From contig NW_024040596.1 in assembly GCF_014851395.1 (NCBI RefSeq), forward strand, positions 6,450,155 to 6,514,154: 64,000 nucleotides of DNA, given 5' to 3'. Under the pieces are notes generated by a model that was given only the letters and a program-made list of their open reading frames with translations, searched no databases and was not told the DNA's origin. Both the position numbers and the translations under genes were made by a program. Shown in pieces: positions 22,701-35,506 of this stretch (position 1 is the stretch's first letter; each line of letters opens with the position of its first letter). This DNA is from Micropterus salmoides. Its lineage: Eukaryota > Chordata > Actinopteri > Centrarchiformes > Centrarchidae.

Positions 22701-25700
22701 AGATTGTTAATATTACAGAGGAAAAGACAATTGTATACTGATAATCACACACATGAATGCTCACTTTCACTGATAAAAGGGGAAAGGTGTAAATCTGCAT
22801 TCTTGCTTGGCACAAGAGGTTAACAGGGGTCATAGCCATAGATGCCTGTGTTTATAGTTATAGTTTTACCCATTGATATCACCACTGCAACACTAGACTG
22901 GTGCATCATACTTGATTGTTACCGTTTAATTATATTCTATAGGTTTGCAGTGGAAATAGCTTTGCCAGATACAGTATCTCACAGAAGTGAGTACATCCCT
23001 CACATTTTTGTAAGTACTGGATTATCTCTTCTCATGTGACAACACTGAAGAAGTAGTGAGTGTACAGCTTGTATAACGGTGTAAATTTGCTGTCCCCTCA
23101 AAATAACACATCACACAGCCATTAATGTCTAAACCGCTGGCAACTAAAGTGAGTAAGTGAAAATCCTAGACGGTATATTACTGGACGAAGCCACCCCGCT
23201 GACTTGAATAGAGAGCAGTGAAGCCAGTTTTGGACCAATGGTCCATGCAGGCTTTGGTCGGCTTCACTGTTTCAACTGTGGCTTACCCCCTTGGTGAAAA
23301 TGTCCCAATTGGGCCCAATTAGCCATTTTGCCTCCCCGGTGTCATGTGACTCGTTAGTGTTACAAGGTCTCAGGTGTGAATGGGGAGCAGGTTTGTTAAA
23401 TTTGGTATTATCGCTCTCACACTCTCTCATACTGATCACTGGAAGTTTAACAAGGCACCTCATGGCAAAGGAGCTCTCTGAGGAGCGGGAAAAAAAAGAA
23501 TAGTTGCTCTACATAAAGATGGCCGAGGCTATAAGAAGATTGCCAAGACCCTAAAACTGAGCTGCAGCATGGTGGCCACGACCAAACAGCAGTTCAACGG
23601 GACAGGTTCCGCTCAGAACAGGCCTCACCATGGTCGAACAAAGAAGTTGAGTGCACGTGCACGGCATCATATCCAGAGGTTGTCTTAGGGAAATAGACGA
23701 ATGCGTGCTGCCAACATTGCTGCAGAGGTTGAAGGTGTGTGTGTGTGGGGGGGGGGGGTCAGCCCGTCAGTGCTCAGACCATACGCCGCACACAGCATCA
23801 AATTGGTCTGCTTGGCTGTCGTCCCAGAAGGAAGCCTAGTGTTTTCACATGAAAAGATAAAATCAAATATTTACAAAAATGTCAGGTTTGTGAGATACTG
23901 TATGTGTTACTGAAAATGTAAAGACTGTTTAAACTTTTTTCCAATGTGTTTCCTGTTGTATTCTCTCTCAACAATCTCTACCGGCATCAGCAAACATGTA
24001 GGAGAAAGCACATGCTGTCCATCACACTAGAGATATTTATTTAGTGTGCAAGTGCCACGCACAGCTGTAAATGGAGGGACACAATGTCCCAGAGCTCATT
24101 GTGCAAGATGGGACATATTGTATACTGTATTTATAAAATAAGTAATAATGTAAAAATTTGCTTTATGAAAAGAGCTTTTTGGATCTAATCATTAAAAATG
24201 GATTCCCAGGACCAGAGCTTAATTCTCTCGTGGATGCGTTGGACATAAACAACTTGCAGAAGAGGCGTTGGAGCGCCATATCGCCTTTTCTGTCTCGTGT
24301 TTCCTCTCATCTCGTGTTTGTTTCAACCCTCTCAGCCATGGCCTCGCTCCCTGGGCCCTCTTCAACACTTTGCTTACAGCTTGTAAACAGTGAATAGTGG
24401 GCCTTGAATCTGACATGCTGATCTGGTGTATTGTACATGCAAGTCACGACCAAAACACAGTCCTGAAAGCTTTGGCGGACTATGTTTATGACATTGGTGG
24501 TGCAGTGCACATCAACAGTACTGATAACAAGGGCTTTGGTGAGAAATGGCTCCTTAAAGCATTGCTAGTTGTAGGATGATATTTTCATTTTCCCTTAAAT
24601 TTCCAAACGACCAATCTTTCTTTCTTAAAACTACTTATCATAGGAGCTTATATATACTAGTATTTCATTAATAGGACATGACAAAAATCATCCCTTATTG
24701 TACTCCTAATTAAACAAAGGCCTCTGCTAAAGGGTGTCCATTAATTTGTGTCACCATTATAATCTGACCGGCAGGCCTCTGTTGGCTGTTTTGTCTTTCC
24801 ATCATTTTATATTCAATTAAAACAGAGGTGATGGTTCACTGGCCTCTTATCCTAATGCAGTGTGCTATCCCACCCGCAGGTACCAATATTTTCTTCAGAT
24901 CAAGCAGGATATATTTACTGGAAGGTGAGTGTGTCGTCCTTTAGTGTAATAGATGTTGGAGTGGGCAGTTCTGCCGCATAAAGAGCTGCTGTAGTAGAAT
25001 TATTAGCATTGCATTAGCTTTGGTTGTAGTGGAGAGCTGTTTGACTGTAGGAAATATGACTTTATTTACACACACACACAAGCTCATTGGGCAGATGTAC
25101 ACACTCATTATTGTTTTTGTCACTAAAAGTAAGCGTTGGTTTCTTCAAAGAAAATATCATTTATGTTGATGCTTTCTATATTACTGTTTATCAAAGATGA
25201 TTATTCTATGCTCTTTTAAAAGAACTATAATACATTTTGTATTGATCCAAGGCTAAATATGTGTCTGTTGGTTTTGTGTGTGTGTGTGTTCGTTCCTGTG
25301 GCTTCCAGATTGCCGTGTCCACACAACACAGCCGCACTGCTGGCGTCCTATGCTGTTCAATGTAAGTAGTGCTCCCTGGATAATATCCCTCTACATAACG
25401 CTGGAAAAAGCAGTTCATTAGGGCTCTCTTTCGCTAGTTAAATGTAATGTCCGCGGCGGCTCCAGTGCATTTGTAACTGCTACTCTGAAGCCATTATGAT
25501 TCAATTAAGCCGTGTGGTGATATTTGATATTATTCACAGTGATATGAATATTCAATGTGATTGTGGTTCGGTTTTTACAGTTGGGACCATTTAAAAAGCG
25601 TCCTTATTTTCCAAATGGTACTGTGGGCAATGGGAAATGTGCTAGAGGAATGGCAACTTTGAATTATTCTTTATTTCTTTCCTATTTGAGTATCCAAATT

Positions 25701-28700
25701 TCTGAAATTGCTGCACTTGAGTGCTGAAAGGACAAATAAATAAACCTTCTAATTCATCTAGATTATATTGTTGCAAACTCCATCAACACTTTCATTGAAG
25801 AAACCCAGATTTTGCTACAGGCTTCCCAGTGAATTATATAGCTGTTTGTTGTTCCTTGCTCCCAACGCTGTTCCAGGACCTGGAAAAAAAATCAATGAAA
25901 AAAAAATAACATGGGTTAAAAAACATCTCTACAGACAGAGTATGCCAGCAGACGTTCAACACTCAGCGCTAACCTCATCTGCTGTTGTGATTTAGCGTTT
26001 GGGTTAAATGCTGACCGGGCCCCTCTGTCATCAGAATAATGACTCCTGACACACTGCTGTGTTGGTCTGTCTCCACCGCTCTTCCTTTTTTACTGCTGCT
26101 CATTGTGTGCGTGCAGCCTGTTTTGCCCTCTGATCAGCCCTTATCATCCCACTCTGCTTACCCCTTCTTTTTTTTTTCACACGTATAACCCCCTCACACA
26201 CCCCTTCTGCCCCCTCTTTCAGTCTCTCTCCACCTCTCTGGCATATTTTGTGGGGAATTTGCACTGCTTCAGTATATAGGTCAGAGAAGAGATTTGGCCT
26301 AGACTACCAACATCATGACACTACTGCTTTTACCCCCCCACACACACAGACACACACTCTGTAGCTAGGTCTATGCTGTCACTTTGCACAGTGCCAGCCC
26401 AGATTATGAAGAATAAATGTTTGCTTTGGGGGGAAAAAACGGCTTGAAGCAGCTGCTATGCTGCTAATTCAGTTAGCTTGGCCCAAGTGCCAGCCCTGAT
26501 CACTCTAAATCCTGTGCTAAAGCTTGCATTCTCAAAACACCACAAATCCCACACAGTAGACCTAAAGTCTTTCTTGAAATTGACCAAATACTCTGAAAAC
26601 CATAGCAACCCTCCTTTCCTCAGAAATGAGATCTTGAAATGAACACATTTGCTTTGCTTCATTTTAAAGCATGAGGAGCTTGTGAAATGCACCTTTTCAT
26701 TATCTACAAAAATGTTGCATCACCACACTTGGACTAAATTACCCACAATGCATGTAAATCCATCGTCACAGATGGAGAGTCGAATGTCTTGTTTGTGCTC
26801 TGCGAGTCTTTCAACTTTGAGCCAATCCACAACTGAGTTTTGAGAACGATGAATGTATGTAGGGAGATTAGGTCGTCAGCTAGACTTTGAGCTTCATTGG
26901 CCTTAACATCGAACCCTGTTGAAGTCATAACTGCAGCATTAAGGCCTACTGTCGTAAGATGTCAGTCTATTGACTGCACTTATATTTCTCTCCGGAGATG
27001 TGTGCCCATCAATAAGCGGGCGAGTTGGAATTGATTCGTTGGTCAATATGCTTAGGCTACCGGCTAGTAGGTCAGTACAGGGACTACTTCAGTGAATCGA
27101 TGCTTTTGAGCTTCAGCCTTGATAGTGCGCTAAGTCTTTGGGGATGTTTCTGACTGCAACCAGAGATCTGGGTTCCTATGCAGTATGGAATTTTGATTTC
27201 AGTAATTTCCCTAGATGAGTATGGGGAAAAGAAAGTAAGGAAATGCATTTGTGTTTCCTGACTATTGCTCCAATTTAGTTTTCTAATACCTAAAATTCCA
27301 AGCGCATAACAGTAGGTAGGGACATGCCCCTTCCAATATCTCAATATATCGCAATAAATTTGATCCAAAAATTTATAGATGCATGTTTTAGTATTTCCTG
27401 GCGGTCTCCAGTTTTTCAGACATGTAAGAAATGTGGGCAGCAGTGTGGCGTTATTTCTCTGACCCGAAGCTCTGTGTCGCTGCTGTCTCTGCGTCCCCTT
27501 CGCTTAAGAGACACGTTTGCTCTGTTTGGGGCTGTCTCACTGCTCCAGGATGCTTCCCTGTGAGCGGCTGCTTCATCGGAGGGTGCTGAAGTTAACATTT
27601 CTGTGGATTTGTGGTGAGATTTATGCCTAACACAAACAAACACATGCCCACTCAAAAATAACGTGGCGTTATTGCACTAAATGATTTTAATCTCCTGGCG
27701 CTGCCGGCATGCTTAAACACTAAGTGCACATTCAGCGTTGCCCCTAGCGATGATGCTTACTTACTGGAACAGGATTATCAGAGGCTGTGAGACATTTGCA
27801 GCTAAGGTGTGAAGATTCATTAGTTAGTTTCGCCATTGTGATTGTCCCAGTGCCTTCCTGTGTAAACAAATACTCGCCGCAAAATAAAAAAAAGATGACA
27901 GAGCGATTGAAAACTGTGAGATGACAGCTGGCTGTGAAAGAAGTATCAACTACCAAGTGCAAATTTAGCTAAGTATGATGACGGAAACATTCTTGAATGT
28001 CAGTGGTTTGGTGATATTTTGTTTCCTAATGAGCCAAACCATACAAGTGATCATATCTCATAATGTGGGTGGTGGCGGCGCATAGATAAGATGCATGCTT
28101 TGGTGTGGGAGACCTGGGTTCGATTCCCACTGTGAGACATTCGCTTTGGATAAAAGCGTCGGCTAAATGAATAAATGTAAACATGTTTGTGAATGAAGAT
28201 GGCTGTGGTCTGCATTGAAAATTTGTTTTCATTGCCTATAGGCCAGTAGCCTACTGCATAACAGTAAAATTAAATCCATCCTTTCTGACATCCTTGTGGT
28301 TGTCTCGGTGTCTCTTTCCACCTCTCCGCCTGTTAAATTGTTGATGCGTTGACCCATCTCTTTCGCTCTCTCTCTCTCTCTCTTGTTCTCTCTCTGTAGC
28401 TGAGTTGGGGGACTACAGTGAAACGGAGCATACAGCAGGCTACCTGTCGGAATACTGCTTCATTTCCAATCCTCCGCAAGACTTCCACAAAGAGGTCGCC
28501 AAACATCACCAGCAGCACAGGTACACTGAGATGCAGAAACAAGCCCAGTTGTGATCCCCCACACACATTCAAATGCATGTACAAACACAAAGGGACTCAC
28601 ACATTCGCATTAACCGTTCGTGTGGTGGTAAAATCACTCAAAAAATGACCTTGACGAGATCTCTGTATGGCCAGATAAAGAGACTGTTCATCTAAGGTCA

Positions 28701-31700
28701 CTTCAGAGTCACTGTCGTATTAAATGTTGTTACATTGGCACCATTTTCAGCAGTAAAAGTCATTCATTCTGCCATCAGTGTTGGCATATTGGCACCTGTC
28801 AAAACAGAGATCACTACTTCACATACTTGCGTACATACCGACGCACACGTACGCACCATGGTACACACGCACACAAATGATTTGCGTGACACAGGTCATC
28901 TGACATTTTCCCTGCTGTTACAGGGCTCGACAATAACGGTGGCCCGATGGCCCGATGGCCCGAGGGCCCGGGGCCAGTAAAAAGTAACATCGGGACAGTT
29001 GAACTTGCAACTTTGGGCCAGTGTCAAAACATTAGTATTAAAAAAACGAATACAAAAAAATCACATTACAAACTCAACATCCTGCAGTTGTTTTTGCAGT
29101 TCTCAGTCGCTAGTTTGAAGTCTTCTTTTACACCGATTTAGAGTGAAATAAACCAGAAAGCAGCGTATGCTTTAGGGCGGGACTACCTTGTGATTGACAT
29201 GTAGCTACCATGGCGACCTGTCAATCAGGATAGGGATAGAGGCGACTAGTATTCGCTGCTCTGTATACGTTTAATTAGTAAATGGCCACTGGTCCGGTGG
29301 GGCCAGTTGCAAAAAAGTTTAACGTTGAGCCCTGTCATATCTCTAATCACCCATTTCTGTTGTTTTGTTTTTGTGCCCTTCATATTCTCTCTTCTTCCCC
29401 ACCTGTCACTTCCTTCCCCCCTCCTCCCAGTGGCCTATCTCCTGCCCAGTCAGAGTTTAATTATCTGAACACAGCACGCACGCTGGAGCACTACGGGGTA
29501 GAGCTGCACTATGCAAGGGTAAGTAACGTTTTATTCTGTGACCGTTAACACCCGTCTGTTTTGGTGTATGTGTGCTCTATATACGCTGATTGTCTGTTGC
29601 CTCATCGTTTTCTTTCCCCAGCAAAAAGCATTGCCGCGTCACTCTAGCCTTCTCTCCCTTCTCCTACAACATAATTCAACCCGTGGTATCAGAATGTATA
29701 TAATAAAGCCCCAGTCTGCACTCCGCTATCACAACATGGTTGCTTCAACGCTGTTATTACCGCAGCAGCTGAGGAGGAATGAGAACAGGTTGGAGGAGCT
29801 GCAGCGTGTACAGCTGATGTTGATGCCCACACATTGGCGTTGCAGCTCTCACTGAAACAGCAACAGATAGTAGCAGAGTAGCCGAATCATCATTTATTCT
29901 TTCATAGATTTCTATTGGATGGACATAAATCTCAATTTCTACTCTGGCCACTGTGTTAGAGTTAAAGCTGAAGGAGTCAACCATGATGTCATTGTGGAGT
30001 GAAAGTTGTGTTGCGGTTGTCCTTAAACGTACTGACGGTAAACCTGCTCACATGTCATGAGGTTATTTATTTTTTTATTTGTCTGAGGTCAGAAAGTGAT
30101 TAAAGAAAAGATTTGAAGCAGATTATTTTGTTATTACATAAGCATTGCTTGCATCATTTGGTTGGGGAGTAGCCTTGCTTTTTAATGTAATAATCTTTCC
30201 TTTAGGAGTAAAAGGTTGAACATTTATAAGCAATGAATTTATGAACCTTAATAAAAAAAATCTAAATTTCAAAGCATGCAGCAACGGAATAATTAAGCAA
30301 GAAGTATAAAAAGTCGTCCCTTTAAATGGGGTCACTAGCTAGGAAAAAAGTCATGAACAGAACAGAACAATCTTGAAATGGTTAACAGTCTCCATGCTTG
30401 TTTTGGCTATTCATTATTATTGATTAGCAAAGGTTTCAGTCAATCAATTTTGTTGTCTTCATAAAGCAGCACAGGATAAACATATTTCAGCACTCTGTCA
30501 CTGTCAGTATCACATTGCAGGATGTCCAGTGTAAACTGTATAAAATTACACTTATACATTAGATAACCAATTACAACCCATTGGACCCAGGCCTAAACCC
30601 ATCCTCGCATACTGTTGTGAGTTTCTTTCAGTGTGTCATTAACCTCTAGGCAGGCGGACCCACACGGCAGGTCTTGTTTTCAGCAACGTCTGCTTGTTTT
30701 GTAGAAGTGAGGAAGCCTACCAAAAACCACACTCCATCACACACTCTCTTCCCATGTTCACAGGACCAGAGCAACACAGAGATTCTTATTGGGGTGATGT
30801 CTGCCGGCATTGTGGTTTACAAGAACAGGGTACGGATGAACTATTTCCCATGGTGAGTGACACACACACACACACACACAAAACATAAAATTACATGCGT
30901 TGTTAAGTGTTCACTATCTGTGTGTGAGCTGTGAGACGTATCTGTTGCCAAAGCCAGTTGTTGTGATGGGATGTGTATGGTGTACAAATGAGAGGTTACT
31001 TACAAAGATTACTCCACGGTTGAAATGCGCGGGGAGGGAGACGGAGTGAAGCCGTCGATGGTGAGACAGAAGGTTTTGGTGAGAACGTTGGGACCTACGT
31101 GGATTTTATCATATTTGTCACAGGCCAGTTTTAGAAAGTTGGCTTGAATCCATGATTAAATTTCGGTGAGTCAGTTGGTCAGGGTGGATGTGTAATCATC
31201 AGCACAGACGTGGAGATCATGAAAACCGATGAAATCACAGAGGGGGAGAAGGTAGTGGATGAACAGCAGAAGCCCAAGTACTTGGAAGTTTGGGAGAGGT
31301 GTCAGTTCGGTAGCAAGCGGGCAAACCTCTTTGTGTTGGTTGGAGGGCACAATATAGACAGAAAGAGATAAAAACATAAATACTTTTTGAACGACCATGT
31401 GTACCTCCAAACTAACTGCAGTTTCAGAAACTCAGCGCGAAACAAAAAAGTAGTTTGTGATCAAACAGTTTTAGTTACACCTGCTTCGAACCACAAGCAA
31501 GGTTGGTGAAAAACCAACTGTTTCAGGGAAGCTACTCTGTGGCCAACAGCAGAAAAGCTGGCAGCTCTCAGGTGTGAATGGAAAACGGAGCGCTGCTAGA
31601 AAGAAACACAAGCCCTTCTCCATTGATACTTTCATGCTAAAAACCATTAGCAACTCCGCTGGAACTGTTGAATCTTTGCTGCCTTGCTTCCTGTGGTTCG

Positions 31701-34700
31701 AGCGTTAACTGTTGACACGACTACAGAGCGCTTCTCCGTCATTTCCCCTGATCTGGGGAATCAAACTGTGGATGTTCTTGTCACCTCTCTGTCCGTCAGT
31801 CTGCTGCCAGCTCCACTTGAAGCGCCTCCAGGGACCCTTTTACTGAAAAATGTGCTGCGTAATCATTTAGCAAAACTCTCACATGGTGATAATTGACATG
31901 GCGTGTTTAACCCTTGGTTGATCGTTTCTATCTCCACCAGATTTTTACTAGGGAGGAGGAGGCTTCGTGTTGAACTAGGTTTCCAGGAAATATCACAGCC
32001 ATCAAATCTGCTTGCTCTCCTTCTGTTTTTGTTATTTATTCACCCCTCTCTGTTGAATTCACTTACTCTCATCACTCGATATGTCTCTTGCTCTCTGCTG
32101 TCTCCAAAGCACCCATTCTAGGAAATCTACCATACTCTGCTGCTGCACTGTGGGAGGCTAAATGTTCATGGGTGCCGGGGGTGGGATAGTAACTGCTCAA
32201 ATCCCTGTAACTCCGGAAGATAATTCACTCGTGTGTAGGCTTAATGCACACACACGCCCTGACCAAATACACATAGCAGCTGGTGTGGGGGGCGTGTGTG
32301 TGTGTGTGTATGTGGTAAGATGAGTTTGAGTGTGTGACATTGTGGGGACCAAATTCATAAATCCGGGGACTCTCCTCCCCCTTCGGGGACAGAGAGCATG
32401 ACGGTTTTTAGGGTAAAGAATTGGGTTTTTGGTTAGAGTTTAGGTAAGTCTCCATGAAAAGGAGCTAAATAAATGTATTGTAGTGAATAAACATGCGTCA
32501 AAGGTCCTCCTAAGTCGAGAAAAAAAATAGCTGTGTGTGTGCATAGTGCACAGTTGAGCTAAGTTTAGAGACCAACAGCGGTGTCCCCAACAGCTGTCCA
32601 CTACCATGTGTTAGGAAGAGAGAGACATAACAGTCAATAGTGTCTCTCAACCCTACGCTCACTTTTTTTCCTCCCGCTCTTCTTTATTTTCTCTTTCTTC
32701 ATTCTCGCTTAAACAAAGGCTCACTGTTTCTACATCTGCTTTAGTCCTGTCACTTCTCGAGGTGTCTCTCCTCTCTCGTCATTTTTCCTCTTACTTGCTA
32801 TAAATTGAACTGTAAGATACAATGAGTAAGTGTTGAGAGGGAGAGAGAGAGAGAGAAACATTTAGTAGTTTGCCTCTTTCCTATTTCTGTTCCCAACAGC
32901 CTGACAAATGAGACGTACTTAGATGGGGCATGACTCATACTCTGCCTGAGCGTGTGTGTGTTTGTTCATGCAAGTGTGTGTGTGTGAGTAAGTATGTAAA
33001 ATATATTTAGCATGGAGTGATGAGTCACAGCAGCAACAGAGCTCTGGGAAGGGATTATTTTACTCTGCCGATCATCAGTAGACATCTTACTGTGGCCGTG
33101 TGTGTGTGTGTGGTCTTGTGATTCGAACATTATTTTATACCGTTTCCGCCTCTTTAGACGCATCACTTGATAATACACAGAGTGATGACAAATGTTGGAC
33201 TCTAGTGTGTTCTCTTATAACCCACACACTCCAGCTGTGGACGGAGGAACGGGTCAGAGGTTAAATGAACAGTTGGGAAGTGACTCATGGGTCAGCTTAC
33301 TTGAAGAACAGGCGATTCATTGACGAGTGTGCTTTTCAATTCTATTTATTGATTCCTGAAGGAGAAGTTTGGATCTGCGATGCCTCTGTAGACATTGCCA
33401 GTTATGAATGCTTAGATTATGGTGGACTGGAGCAAGTGTGGCTGAGTGTAGCTAAACACTAACTTCCTTCTATTTTTAGTGCTGGGCAATGATTCAAATT
33501 TTTAATCGCATTATTTTCTGCGATTAAATCACATTGTTATGCACAAAATTGAATAATGAATTCTAAAGTACTGTATTATGCACTTTTAATTTAAATGTAC
33601 TACTATGTACACAAAAGTGCAATAACGTGTGGTTTGCAAACACTTTAAACAAATAAGGTGCTTTGTTCCCTTTACACAGTAAAAATAAAATATTTCTTGT
33701 AAATCTCAACCTAAACATTTAATGTAATCAAATCAAATATAAAACCAAAGCTGTTTGCCGCTGCCAGGGCATAACTTGTTAGTCCAGACCCACGATCATA
33801 ACATCATAAAAGGCACCTTCTGAGCAACAGGTTAACTAACATACGTAAATCTGTTTTTTTTTCTCAGAACAGGTATCAACAGAAACATTTTCTTTTATTG
33901 TGGACCAGCATAAACAGTCTATGTTCAGTAGCAAGTGTCCCTGTTAGTCAGGGGAACTGCGGTGGTGCTCGCCTCACACACACACTCGCCCGCTCGCTGC
34001 TGAAGTTGAATTGTCTTGAACTTTTTGTACGCAATGCTCAGCACAAATCATTGGAAGAGTAGCGTGCAGAAGCCGTTTCCATGGTTACTCTCCATAGAGC
34101 GCCTGCTGTCTCCTGTTCACCAGAGCAAACAACAACCCCACGGGGCCAAGCGACTATGTTGTGATTTTAAGAACATTCCTAACACCGTCATCTTCCCCAA
34201 TACTAATCAGCTTGCAGTGCGTAGCTATCCACTTCATTATGCCGTTTGATCGCTTGTCTTGCTTTTGTTATCTACTTCTCCCACACGCTGCATCCAGCGT
34301 AGTCTGCCGAATCCTCCCTCCACTGCTTGTTTGGGTGGGTGATTTGCAGGCTGATCAACATCCCGCCCCTGTTTATTTTACTTTTATCATTTGAAATACC
34401 ACTGACGTGCCAGAGGTTCTGTCATTGCAAAGTTATGCTGTGCATCCAAGCATTGTACAATCTCTTTAAATTCTAGTTTTTATTCCAAATTTTCCAAAAG
34501 ATACCAAAATCCCTAACCTGGTTCCAGACATATAAATAGCCGCCCAGATGTCTGATTTCTTTCATCAATTTAAATAGGTCTGGTGTTTTGCTCTTTTTCT
34601 GCATGTTGGAGAAAAAGTCGATTAATCCAATTACAAAGCTTTGTAGGCGGCGTAAGGAATGTCAACATCATCTTTCTGCATAGCTAGCTAGCTATATAAC

Positions 34701-35460
34701 TACAGCAATGAAAAATAGTGACCAGAAAATATCCTCAAAAATAGCGGCAAGTCGATAAGAATAATGCAACTATACAGTCTTTTGTTAGTCAGATTACAGA
34801 CATAGTGACCTTTTTGAGTTTTATATATATTATATAAGATTCCCTCAGTGTAATCCTCACATAGATTCAATGATGGACTGGGACAAAATGATACAGAAAA
34901 TATAGTATTATGTCAGAAAAAGATGATTTTTCCAGCCTTAAAGTTACTTAATGGGAAACAAAAAAGGATAAGATAATGAGGAGTTACAGATAGAAGCACC
35001 TTTCACATATTATTAGATTTGTTGTGTATTTTTTTTAGATGGTTATGGTATTGCCAGTAAAGCAAGTATTAAACACATGTTTGAGTTATGATTTTCAGCT
35101 AATTTAAGTGCTGTATGATTGTATTCTTTTTTTAGCATTACATAATTATCAAAATTACATTTTATTGAAGATTGTTTCGCTGTTTTGTGTTGGGGCATGC
35201 CTACTACTGTTACAAAAGTGTAAACAACATTAGTGTGTCAAATTCAATACAGGTGATATAACTAACTTAGGTTAATTAGTTAATTTAATGTTTTTGTCTT
35301 CTCCTGCTTCTAGGTTGAAAATTGTGAAAATCTCCTTCAAGTGCAAACAGTTCTTCGTCCAACTAAGAAGAGAAGCAGTAGGTGTACACACACACACCAC
35401 TTTACCACCACCTCCCTCCCTCAATTGTGTTTAGTTTGTGCTGAGATAAAGGAGTTTACC

Positions 35461-35506
<46 letters not shown>

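Noticed and set aside
31171..31410. Minus-strand frame ending DLHVCADDYTSTLTN, slightly like the reverse-transcriptase YADD motif
   Set aside because: The surrounding RT motifs are absent, so it is too weak to call a retroelement.
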